From Bacillota bacterium (GTDB lineage Bacteria > Bacillota > Clostridia > Acetivibrionales > DTU013): a stretch of DNA of 64,000 bases. The translations under genes were made by a program, and so were the position numbers. Of this stretch, positions 50,681-59,063 are shown in pieces. The stretch covers positions 62,001 through 126,000 of the forward strand of contig JAEZCO010000073.1 in NCBI GenBank assembly GCA_023433505.1, in the 5' to 3' direction. The notes beneath the pieces were generated by a model. The model saw only the letters and a program-made list of their open reading frames with translations. It was not told the origin of the DNA and made no database searches. Numbering within the stretch: position 1 is the stretch's first letter; every line of letters starts with the position of its first letter.

Positions 50681-51742
50681 TCATTTAATGCTTTGCAGAC
50701 CTGATTTCATGGCCAGCTGCCGGAGAAATGGATTATACATCGCGGGAGATTTCAAGTTTTTGATGAGTAAATTCAACTTGATATTCTTCAGCTTTTGTTC
50801 GTAACGGCCCAAAAAACCGTGGATTCCATCTTCAAGGCTCTGGGCCAGGTATAAAGAGCTTTTTAATGCATAGCTGATTCCTTCCGCGGAGCTGGGACTG
50901 ATGGTGCCTGCGGCTTCTCCAATCAGGGCGATTCCGTCCCTTCCCGCATAAATTTGGGCTCCCTTCCTGGGCCGGCAAATATATGCGCCCTCTGTCTTTA
51001 TTTTACTGTCAAAATTAAAGCCTGCCCGTGCTAATTTTGTTTTCAACAGTTCATACTTTTCTCTGGTATTCTCCCTGGGTTTAAGGGCCGACCCTAATAA
51101 CAAACAGTTCTCCTTCGGTATTATCCAGGAGTAGAAATCGCTTATTTCTTCATCAAAAATTGCTGTGAAATAGGGGATCGGATAGGAGCATTTAAACCAT
51201 TCCTGAATTGCAATATACTTTTCGGGAGCATGCATATCTTTGCCGATGGACTTTCTTACCTTTGAAAAGGCTCCGTCGGCACCGGCGACAACTCTTGTCT
51301 TTGCAGATATCTCCTGTCCGTTATAGCGATACCGGATTTCATAACCTTCCGGTATTTTAGCAAAATTTTTAAAGCAGCAGTTAAACTTTTTATCAACCCC
51401 CGCCGGAAGGATGGAAACAAGCCATCGGTCAAATTTTTCCCGGTTCATGTTGAAATAGAACCTTTGGTACAGCCTTTCCAGATGATTCGTCAAATCAAGG
51501 GTCCTTACGGCAAAAAGCTGGGGATCGACCAGAATATCCTTGGGTATGCCCAGGCCCAGCTTTGCGATGATTTTCTGGGCATCGGGGGCCAGTAATCCTC
51601 CGCAGCATTTGTTTGCGAGGTTTTCGGGATTCTGGTTTCCCAGATCCCGTTGATCGATCAGTAAAACCCTGTATTTATCTCCGATTAACCGCGCAAGGTT
51701 AGCTCCTGCGGGGCCAGCCCCCACAATGGCAATATCATACAT
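50681..51742 (-). CDS. FAD-dependent oxidoreductase, geranylgeranyl reductase-like
   Basis: A 353-residue flavoprotein with the N-terminal dinucleotide fold (IAIVGAGPAGANLARLIG), the NKCCGGLLAPDAQK segment near residues 44-57, VVAGADGAFSKVRK, and the FAD-binding GEAAGTISPSSAEGISYALKSS. This layout fits the geranylgeranyl reductase/BchP group, which is frequent in anaerobes and often of unknown function. It converges on the MOSC gene with a 99-bp gap and no strong terminator (weak AACGG/CCGTT stem). No link to the molybdenum genes can be shown. Confidence 0.82.
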   Translation of the reverse strand: MYDIAIVGAGPAGANLARLIGDKYRVLLIDQRDLGNQNPENLANKCCGGLLAPDAQKIIAKLGLGIPKDILVDPQLFAVRTLDLTNHLERLYQRFYFNMNREKFDRWLVSILPAGVDKKFNCCFKNFAKIPEGYEIRYRYNGQEISAKTRVVAGADGAFSKVRKSIGKDMHAPEKYIAIQEWFKCSYPIPYFTAIFDEEISDFYSWIIPKENCLLLGSALKPRENTREKYELLKTKLARAGFNFDSKIKTEGAYICRPRKGAQIYAGRDGIALIGEAAGTISPSSAEGISYALKSSLYLAQSLEDGIHGFLGRYEQKLKNIKLNLLIKNLKSPAMYNPFLRQLAMKSGLQSIK

Positions 51743-51807
51743 AAATCCACCTGCCCTTAGTCTGTATCCCTTTATTGATATTGATGCTCATCGCCACGGT
51801 ATTCACC

Positions 51808-52281
51808 TCAAACCGTTAAATCATTTTCTGATTTTATGGCAATGGCGTTTTTTAACAGCTTTTGAAGGACAGCAGCAAAGACTGCAATGACAATTGAAGC
51901 AAAAGCTATGACGGACCCAAGCGCTACGATCCCTGGAGCGTCATCTTTCTGCGCCATGAGATATAAGAATGGCATGCATGCCGCAAACAGGATACTGATA
52001 GCAATTGCACAGTATTTTATATTCTTCAGGGCTTTTACGGACAATTCCGAGAAAGCTACATTCCTGTCGATGCAGCTTAAAAGCTTTAAAGTCTGATACA
52101 GTGCAAAGAAAAATGGGAGTGCCGCCGTATACAAACCGGCTAAAACGGGATACAGCCAATAGTCAGGATAATGCTCCGCAGCTTCCTTCGCTATCCAGGG
52201 CAACCCAAATATACACAAAGCAAGAATAGAAATTCCAATAAGATAAACAACTGCCGTTAAAAAGAGTGTTTCCCGTTTCAT
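51808..52281 (-). CDS. DUF2975 family membrane protein
   Basis: A 157-residue protein with four hydrophobic helices (about 9-30, 41-64, 91-112 and 120-145) and a conserved loop (LYQTLKLLSCIDRNVAFSELSVKALKNIKYCAI). This pattern is typical of DUF2975 proteins, usually paired with a small XRE regulator; none is adjacent here. Function unknown. The gap 52282-52427 is AT-rich and holds no gene. Confidence 0.78.
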   Translation of the reverse strand: MKRETLFLTAVVYLIGISILALCIFGLPWIAKEAAEHYPDYWLYPVLAGLYTAALPFFFALYQTLKLLSCIDRNVAFSELSVKALKNIKYCAIAISILFAACMPFLYLMAQKDDAPGIVALGSVIAFASIVIAVFAAVLQKLLKNAIAIKSENDLTV

Positions 52282-52427
52282 ACATGCACCTCACTCAAGG
52301 GTTGAAGGATTGATAAGTAAATCCTTGATAAGTAAATTATATTTGGCTATTTATCGAATGTCAATAAATTATTATTAAAAATAAATAAAAATTTGTTGTT
52401 AGGCAAAAAAAATACCGTTTTACCATC

Positions 52428-54791
52428 TCATCCGGCATTTCCCGAATGCTTCCTGTACTGCATCGGCGAAGTGCCGTAAAGCTTTTTAAATTTCCTCATA
52501 AAGTTGGTTTTATCAATGTAACCGGTGTTGTCCATTATTTCCGAAAGGGACAGGGTTGTGGATTTAAGCTGCATAGTTGCTTTTTTCATCCTCAGATTGT
52601 CAATGTACTGCATAAGGGAGATGCCCATATGGTCTTTGAAAAACCTCGTAAGGTACGAGGGGGACATAGTATACTGGGAGGCTATAGTTTTAAGGCTCAG
52701 ATTCTGGTCGGAATATTCCTGGTGGATGAATTCCACAATCTGGTCGCAGAGCTTGAAGTTTTTGCTTTCCTTCAGACTGCCGGTGAGGCTGCAAATGTCA
52801 TTGCAGAATTCAATGATTCTTTGCTTGAAGTCCCAGAGGGTTTCATAATTGAACAGCATGATTTCATTTAACAGATTGCTAAGCCTTTCATCAAGCGTAA
52901 GGCTCATTTCGTCAATGGCCTTATTAATTGTCCCGGTAAGATTGTGACAAACCCAGCGCGCGTTGTCAGGCGACATATTCAAGTCGTACATGGTCTGGAA
53001 GATATTGCTTATGATATGCTCCGGTTCAGAGATTTTACCCTGCTTCAGCAAAGTGATGAGCTGCTGTTCTTCCGTAAAGGGATACCACTTTGCATTATCC
53101 GTGGAAACTGCCAGCCTTTTATAAAATATGACCATTTCCTTTCCGTGCATGAACCTGTGATTTGCTGCCGTTTGGGCTTCTTCATAGGATTTGCTTATCA
53201 TGAGCATATTGGTATAAACATTTCCCATTCCCACGGTCATTGTAAACTTATAATAATTCTTAAAGAAATTCATAGCCTTATAGGCTATGTCTGCCATTTG
53301 GGCTTCAAAATCAGTCTTGTTCGCCATATTGAGCAACAGTACTATGCTGTTTTCACTTCCCATATCGATCCCGTAGCCGCGTCTGGAATTTTCCGAGGCC
53401 AGCTCCTCCAATACATTCACGATTCCGTATTTTAATATTTCCTGAATCGGTTTTTTATTCTCCTTTTCAAAATCGGTGATATTGTCTATGAGGAATACCA
53501 TTACCACATAGCTTTGCCATTGAAAGGTTATTTCCGAATTCTGCAGTGTTCTGCCAGCCTCCTCCAGGGTTTTGTATTGTCCTTTCAGGAGATTCACCAG
53601 GGTTTGCAGCACAATGAAATTCTTGTTGTTTTTTACCTGATACATCAGGTTTTGGTTCTGCTTGGTAATTTTATCAATGGTGTTTGCAATATGAGAAATC
53701 TCGTCATATTCCTTTCCCGCGGGATTCCCGGGTGCTTCATTTTGCTTGTCCAGGACGGCTGCAAGCTTGCTGATGGGCTTGTAGTTTCTTGACGAGAGGA
53801 CGAAGGCAATGATAAACCCAAGAAGAAGCACATATAGCAGGGATTTGAAGAAGATATCCCTGCTGATGTTCACCTTTTCCATGAACTGCCGGGTAGGCAG
53901 GATGGTTATAAAAGACCATTTGCTGTTCTCCGACGTACTTACGATGGCAGAAAAATTAGTGCCGTTTATTGTTATGCTGTGGATCGGTCTTAGCTTAAGG
54001 GACTCAATATCCAGATTCTTAAAAATCTCCATAGCGCCGGCAGCGTTGTATTCACCATCATTGACGGATAGGTGGTAGATGGGTGTATTATTGCGGTCAA
54101 GGAAATAAACATATCCGTTATAGCTCTTTAATATTTTTTTTACCAGGCTTGCAAATGACCTGTCTTCAATTAGAAACATGACGATCCCGGATGTTTCATC
54201 GCTGCTTGGAAACATTGGGTACAGATAGGTGGCAAATCTCGAGGGATATTTTCCATCCAGGTTCACCGGTTCCACAGGCCGCATGACGGGTCTGTTTAAG
54301 CTGCCGGCCAGCTTCATGAAATTTTCATGTCCCCAGTCTTCATACTGGTAAGTGTAATTAAAGAAGGTATTCATGTCGTAGATGCCGCTTGCTGCGTAAA
54401 ATGCGCCGGAATTGCCTTTTCTGTGGAAAACGATGATATCATAGAGAAAGGTATTGGCCAGCTGAATTTTTCTTAGCTCCTTTACGGCCTCCATGTGGTT
54501 GTATCCGCCTTTGTCCAGGTTGAAGGGCGCCAATTCGGTATTTGAGGAGAGTTGGGTTGCGATCTGCTCCATTTCATTGAGCTTTGTGTTCATGGTTTCT
54601 TCAATCTGATTAAGATTGATCATACTTGTGTTTTCTATCTCATTTTTCAAAGTAGTGAAAAAGTTCCTGTATAGCATACTTCCGACGAGAATGAGCAGGA
54701 TAACCGCAAGAAAAATATACGAGATGTAATACTTGATAAAAAGAGAGGAAATCTTAACGTGTCGGAAAAAGCTGCCCGGCTTTATACTCAT
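52428..54791 (-). CDS. AraC-family regulator with membrane-anchored sensor domain
   Basis: A 787-residue one-component membrane regulator. A first helix lies at about residues 20-42, then an extracytoplasmic Cache-like sensor region to about 310, a second helix at about 313-333, a HAMP-like or coiled segment, and a C-terminal pair of AraC helix-turn-helix motifs (LSLKTIASQYTMSPSYLTRFFKDHMG, then LSEIMDNTGYIDKTNFMRKFKKLYGTSPMQYRK). Such proteins control adjacent LplAB-YtcP sugar importers in Clostridia and Paenibacilli. The importer operon diverges from it across 256 bp. Confidence 0.92.
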   Translation of the reverse strand: MSIKPGSFFRHVKISSLFIKYYISYIFLAVILLILVGSMLYRNFFTTLKNEIENTSMINLNQIEETMNTKLNEMEQIATQLSSNTELAPFNLDKGGYNHMEAVKELRKIQLANTFLYDIIVFHRKGNSGAFYAASGIYDMNTFFNYTYQYEDWGHENFMKLAGSLNRPVMRPVEPVNLDGKYPSRFATYLYPMFPSSDETSGIVMFLIEDRSFASLVKKILKSYNGYVYFLDRNNTPIYHLSVNDGEYNAAGAMEIFKNLDIESLKLRPIHSITINGTNFSAIVSTSENSKWSFITILPTRQFMEKVNISRDIFFKSLLYVLLLGFIIAFVLSSRNYKPISKLAAVLDKQNEAPGNPAGKEYDEISHIANTIDKITKQNQNLMYQVKNNKNFIVLQTLVNLLKGQYKTLEEAGRTLQNSEITFQWQSYVVMVFLIDNITDFEKENKKPIQEILKYGIVNVLEELASENSRRGYGIDMGSENSIVLLLNMANKTDFEAQMADIAYKAMNFFKNYYKFTMTVGMGNVYTNMLMISKSYEEAQTAANHRFMHGKEMVIFYKRLAVSTDNAKWYPFTEEQQLITLLKQGKISEPEHIISNIFQTMYDLNMSPDNARWVCHNLTGTINKAIDEMSLTLDERLSNLLNEIMLFNYETLWDFKQRIIEFCNDICSLTGSLKESKNFKLCDQIVEFIHQEYSDQNLSLKTIASQYTMSPSYLTRFFKDHMGISLMQYIDNLRMKKATMQLKSTTLSLSEIMDNTGYIDKTNFMRKFKKLYGTSPMQYRKHSGNAG

Positions 54792-54978
54792 CTTTTCTAC
54801 CGTCCTTATAGGAGTGCTGTTATTTGTTTCCGATCGGGATAAAGAAATTTGAATGGGTGTTCCAGTCTAAATTTAACTCATTTCTAAAAAATAATCAAGA
54901 AGTAACTCCGGATTTTCATGAAAAAGCGGGGCTTTTTCCTCCATTGTAAAGAAAAGCAACTGGCGAAAATTCTGCAAA

Positions 54979-55007
54979 TTGACTTTGGAGCTTAAAGAAA
55001 ATATATT
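54979..55007 (+). promoter_or_regulatory. Promoter of the carbohydrate importer operon
   Basis: TTGACT (54979-54984), 17 bp, TATATT (55002-55007), 40 bp before the first permease gene. The rest of the 256-bp divergent region is AT-rich and would hold the AraC-type binding sites, which I could not define. Confidence 0.6.
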
Positions 55008-55047
55008 ATTGGCATAGCTGATTGACGCCAGAAACTGGAGGAATCAA

Positions 55048-56013
55048 ATGAGGCAGTCTTATATTCGTGAAGCAGGTCAGGGCATATCCTTCTTAGGCAG
55101 ATGGTATAGAAAAAAGAAAGTAAAAAGTATTTTGAAAAACTGGGAACTGTATTTGCTTTTACTGCCCGTTGCCGCATATTTTATAATATTCTGCTACATT
55201 CCAATGTACGGTATCCAGATAGCATTTAAGGATTTTATGCCGCTAAAGGGCTTATGGGGAAGTCCATGGCTGGGCTTTGACCATTTTGTCAAGTTTTTTA
55301 GCAGCTATTACTTCCGGAGCCTGATCGAAAACACCCTGGGTATAAGCCTGTACTCTCTGGCCGTAGGGTTTCCTGCGCCTATTATCCTTGCGCTTATGAT
55401 GAATGAGGCTAAAAACAAATACTTCAGGAGAACAGTCCAGACAATTACCTATGCACCCTATTTTATATCGACGGTCGTATTGGTAGGAATGATTGTTACT
55501 TTTCTTTCCCCGCAGACAGGGGTTGTAAATAAGCTGATGCAACTGCTCGGCGGTGAATCTATATATTTTATGGGTGAGTCTCAATGGTTCAAGACCATCT
55601 ACGTATTTTCAGGCGTCTGGCAGGGTACCGGATGGGGATCTATAATATACATGGCAGCTTTAACCGGAATAGATCCACAGCTACACGAAGCTGCAATTAT
55701 CGATGGCGCCGGCAAGCTCCGCAGAATATGGCATATCAATATTCCGGGGATACTTCCGACGGTGACCATAATGTTTATCCTTGCAGCAGGCAGCGTCATG
55801 AGCGTCGGTTTTGAAAAAGTGTTTCTTATGCAGAATGACTTGAACCGTGTAGCGTCGGATGTGATTTCAACATTTGTATACCGCAACGGAATACTGGGTG
55901 CAGAATTCAGCTTTTCAACTGCGGTGGGCCTTTTTAACTCCGTTGTAAACTTTATTTTGCTAATAACGGTTAACACAATGTCACATAAGCTAAGCGAAAC
56001 AAGCCTGTGGTGA
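55048..56013 (+). CDS. Carbohydrate ABC transporter permease, LplB type
   Basis: A 321-residue membrane subunit with six helices and the EAA loop (about 218-240, DPQLHEAAIIDGAGKLRRIWHINIPG). The segment ELYLLLLPVAAYFIIFCYIPMYGIQIAFKDF is characteristic of LplB-type permeases. The ribosome site is GGAGGA. It pairs with the next permease and the lipoprotein at 57019. No ATPase is encoded here, as usual: such importers share a common MsmK-type ATPase elsewhere. Confidence 0.93.
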   Translation: MRQSYIREAGQGISFLGRWYRKKKVKSILKNWELYLLLLPVAAYFIIFCYIPMYGIQIAFKDFMPLKGLWGSPWLGFDHFVKFFSSYYFRSLIENTLGISLYSLAVGFPAPIILALMMNEAKNKYFRRTVQTITYAPYFISTVVLVGMIVTFLSPQTGVVNKLMQLLGGESIYFMGESQWFKTIYVFSGVWQGTGWGSIIYMAALTGIDPQLHEAAIIDGAGKLRRIWHINIPGILPTVTIMFILAAGSVMSVGFEKVFLMQNDLNRVASDVISTFVYRNGILGAEFSFSTAVGLFNSVVNFILLITVNTMSHKLSETSLW

Positions 56014-56027
56014 AAGGAGGTGCCGTA

Positions 56028-56924
56028 ATGGCTATGAAAGATACCATAAGAAGCAGTGAAGAAAGAATGTTTACTATTGTGAATACGGTGCTGCTGGCGA
56101 TTATTACTCTTATTGTCCTGTATCCCCTGATTTTTGTAGTCAGCGCTTCCTTGAGCAGTCCCATCGAAGTGATGAACGGAAATGTCTGGCTTTTTCCGAA
56201 GAAGTTCAATTTCGACTCGTACCGTATGGTCTTCCGGGAGCCTGATATTATGACAGGGTATAAAAACACATTGTTATATACCGTTACCGGAACTGCCCTT
56301 AACCTTTTGCTGAATATTGCAGGCGCATATGCCTTGTCCAGAAGGGATCTTGCAGGACGGAAGCTTTTTACCGGAATATTTGTCTTTACCATGTTTTTCA
56401 GCGGAGGACTCATACCAACCTATTTGCTTGTTAAGAACCTGAACCTGATCGATAGCTTCTGGGTTATGATTTTGCCCAACGCCGTATCAATGTGGAATAT
56501 TGTAATCATGAGGACCTATTTTCAGTCTTCCATCCCCTTTGAACTTCAGGAGGCGGCATTTGCCGACGGATGCTCCAATACGGGCATTCTTGTACGGATA
56601 ATCCTGCCCCTTTCAAAACCGATTATAGCCGTGATGGTGCTTTTTTACGGGGTTATGCACTGGAATGCCTTTTTCAATGCTCTTATCTATTTGTCGGATA
56701 GAAATAAATACACGCTTCAGCTTATTTTACGGGAGATTCTTATCCAGAATCAGATGTCGGAGGACATTCTTGCGGATGTGGATTCTCTTGCCATGAAGCA
56801 GATGATCGCAGAAGGGATAAAATATGCACTGATCATTGTAGCAAGCGTCCCGGTACTGGTATTGTACCCCTTCCTTCAAAAATATTTTGTGAAAGGAGTT
56901 ATGATCGGCGCGATAAAAGGCTAG
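56028..56924 (+). CDS. Carbohydrate ABC transporter permease, YtcP type
   Basis: A 298-residue MalG-like permease with six helices. Blocks: LVVLYPLIFVVSASLS-type first helix, TGTALNLLLNIAGAYALSRRDLAGRK, the EAA loop (PFELQEAAFADGCSNTGILVRIILPLSKP) and the C-terminal LQKYFVKGVMIGAIKG, a YtcP hallmark. ATG 56028 with AAAGGAGGTG is preferred; the GTG at 56007 precedes that site. The gap to the first permease is 14 bp. Confidence 0.93.
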   Translation: MAMKDTIRSSEERMFTIVNTVLLAIITLIVLYPLIFVVSASLSSPIEVMNGNVWLFPKKFNFDSYRMVFREPDIMTGYKNTLLYTVTGTALNLLLNIAGAYALSRRDLAGRKLFTGIFVFTMFFSGGLIPTYLLVKNLNLIDSFWVMILPNAVSMWNIVIMRTYFQSSIPFELQEAAFADGCSNTGILVRIILPLSKPIIAVMVLFYGVMHWNAFFNALIYLSDRNKYTLQLILREILIQNQMSEDILADVDSLAMKQMIAEGIKYALIIVASVPVLVLYPFLQKYFVKGVMIGAIKG

Positions 56925-57018
56925 AAGGGACGGGTCAAGGATAGTCACACCGGTGAGTTGGATTTTGCAGGCCAGGTTTATATGCCTTAAGGCATTAATA
57001 AAGAAAGGGTGATTTTCT

Positions 57019-58677
57019 ATGTTAAAAAAGGTTCTTTGTATGGTGATGGCAGTCTTAATGACTGCAGTGTTCTTTGCGGGCTGTGGCAGCAGTGCAGGGA
57101 ATGAAGCCTCAACCGGACAGCAGACCGGCTCTGCCGCAGGTTCGGCGGAGACTTCGAAAGCTGGCATTGAAGTAAATCCGACAGGAATGCCGATTGTAAA
57201 CAAACCACTGACCTTAAAATTTCTTGCTGCGGCAGGGCCGTTTAACAAAGGGGACTTCAGTCAGGTAGAAATCTGGAAGGCTTATGAGCAGCTGACGGGG
57301 ATCCATGTGGACTGGGAGGCGGTGCCTTCGGAAAACGTCAACGAAAAGAAGAATATTATCCTTGCCTCGGGTAACTATCCCGACGCTTTCTTCAAGATTT
57401 CCTTCACTTCCGACGAACTCACAAAATATGGCGAACAGGGAATATTAAGACCTATCAACAATTTGATAGAGAATTATGCACCTAATTTCAAAAAGGTGCT
57501 TGATGAAAACCCGGATGTAAAAAAAGGTATCACCATGCTGGACGGCAATATCTATTCGCTGCCCTATCTTGTCACGGCTACGCCTTCAAGGTTTGGCATG
57601 AAGATGTTTGTGAACCGGAAGTGGCTTGACAAGCTTGGCCTTCAGCCGCCGACCACTACCGACGAGCTTTACACCGTACTTAAGGCCTTTAAGCAAAGTG
57701 ATCCCAACGGGAACCAAAAAGCAGATGAAATACCCCTTAGCTCGGCACAGCAAATATTGGGCATTCTATTCCCCCTCAAAGGCGCATGGGGACTTGGTAC
57801 AAGAGGCGGAAACCACCCGCTGGTTGATGTTGACGAAGCTACGGGCAAATTGCGGTTTATTCCTGCCGATCCGAAGTATAAAGAAGTCCTCCAATATATC
57901 AGCAAGCTGTATACGGAAAAGCTTATTGACGAGGAGATTTTTACAATAACCATGGCAAAGCTTGCTGCCAAAGGCGCTCAGAACCAGATCGGATTTTCAT
58001 TTTCCACCAGCAACACCTATGTCGGACAGGAACACCAGGATGATTTTGTCGGACTGCCGGGAGCGTTAAAAGGTCCCAACGGAGATCAGCTGTTTGCAAT
58101 GTTTACCTCCAGTCTTGCAAGCCCGGCCACCTTTGAAATGACGGCATCCAATAAAAATCCCGAGGCCACCATGCGATGGATTGAGTATTTCTACGGGGAT
58201 GAAGGTATCAAGCTTTATTTTATGGGAATCGAAGGGAAAACCTATGTGACCGGCGCAGACGGAAAGGTCAAATATAGTGACGAAGTTCTCAAAAATCCAA
58301 ATGGACTCACCCGAGAAGAGGTTCTGGGGAAATATGTGGTATGGAGCGGCGGAAACAACCCCTCGATTGCCGGCGACAAGTATTTTGGAGATCATGCCAT
58401 CCCTGAAATTACAAGAGATGCAGGCAACAAGCTGATGCCCTTTGCTCCGAAAGAAGTCTGGTCCAACTTCAACTATTCTACTGCCGATGCAGACAGGATG
58501 AAAACCTTAACCAATGATATGAACACCTACATAAACGACATGGCAGCCAAGTTTATTACCGGCAATACATCCTTTGACAAGTGGGACGAATATGTAAATA
58601 CAATCAACAAAATGGGTCTTGAGGAGTTTATGCAGATCTATGAAAGAGGATATCAGCAGTATAGCAAGGATGAATGA
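57019..58677 (+). CDS. Extracellular carbohydrate-binding lipoprotein, LplA type
   Basis: A 552-residue family 1 solute-binding protein. The lipoprotein signal peptide ends FFAGC (Cys about 22), followed by a Ser/Ala/Gly-rich linker. The binding domain begins at about residue 62 with LTLKFLAAAGP, and FMGIEGKTYV near residue 410 is typical of LplA-type oligosaccharide receptors. It completes the importer with the two permeases. The sugar is probably a glycan fragment, as the next intact gene encodes a glycosidase-like protein. Confidence 0.92.
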   Translation: MLKKVLCMVMAVLMTAVFFAGCGSSAGNEASTGQQTGSAAGSAETSKAGIEVNPTGMPIVNKPLTLKFLAAAGPFNKGDFSQVEIWKAYEQLTGIHVDWEAVPSENVNEKKNIILASGNYPDAFFKISFTSDELTKYGEQGILRPINNLIENYAPNFKKVLDENPDVKKGITMLDGNIYSLPYLVTATPSRFGMKMFVNRKWLDKLGLQPPTTTDELYTVLKAFKQSDPNGNQKADEIPLSSAQQILGILFPLKGAWGLGTRGGNHPLVDVDEATGKLRFIPADPKYKEVLQYISKLYTEKLIDEEIFTITMAKLAAKGAQNQIGFSFSTSNTYVGQEHQDDFVGLPGALKGPNGDQLFAMFTSSLASPATFEMTASNKNPEATMRWIEYFYGDEGIKLYFMGIEGKTYVTGADGKVKYSDEVLKNPNGLTREEVLGKYVVWSGGNNPSIAGDKYFGDHAIPEITRDAGNKLMPFAPKEVWSNFNYSTADADRMKTLTNDMNTYINDMAAKFITGNTSFDKWDEYVNTINKMGLEEFMQIYERGYQQYSKDE

Positions 58678-59059
58678 AGGACCAGTACTCCTTGCAATTT
58701 ATGGCGGTGGTTCAAAAACCAGCGCCGTCCTTTTTACTTCCCGTGGAGCTGTTGTTGCCTTAGTCGGTGGCAAACCGACAAGTTCCAATCTGTTTACGGA
58801 TTTGCAGCTTTCCTCAGCATTTCCCGGTATTTTTGAAGAACTGGGAAGAAAACTGCCGCAGGCATCCGGGATTGGCAGGAAGACGCGAATTCTTGAGGCA
58901 GCGGAATGGAATGTAAAATGGTAATTGTCATGGCTGCCTGCGGGGGAGGAAAAGAGGAAGCCCAAAGGCTGCTGGCTGAAAGCGGAGGCTATGTCAGAAA
59001 AGCATTGCAGGTCATGGGGAGCTTTACCGATGAGATATGCATAGGACCGGGGGAATAGA
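58670..59059 (+). pseudogene. Decayed sugar-kinase/MurQ-like remnant
   Basis: Two short frames look like the two ends of one lost gene. The first (58670-58924, 84 codons, overlapping the lplA stop) starts like a BadF/GlcNAc-kinase ATPase (LLAIYGGGSKTSAVLFTSRG) and stops early. The second (58906-59059, another frame, 50 codons) reads VIVMAACGGGKEEAQRLLAESGGYVRKAL (given here as two stretches, VIVMAACGGGKEEAQ and RLLAESGGYVRKAL), resembling the C-terminus of MurQ (N-acetylmuramate-6-phosphate etherase). A frameshift and a large internal deletion in a kinase-etherase gene would explain this. The second half's resemblance is moderate. Confidence 0.5.
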
Positions 59060-59063
59060 ATCT

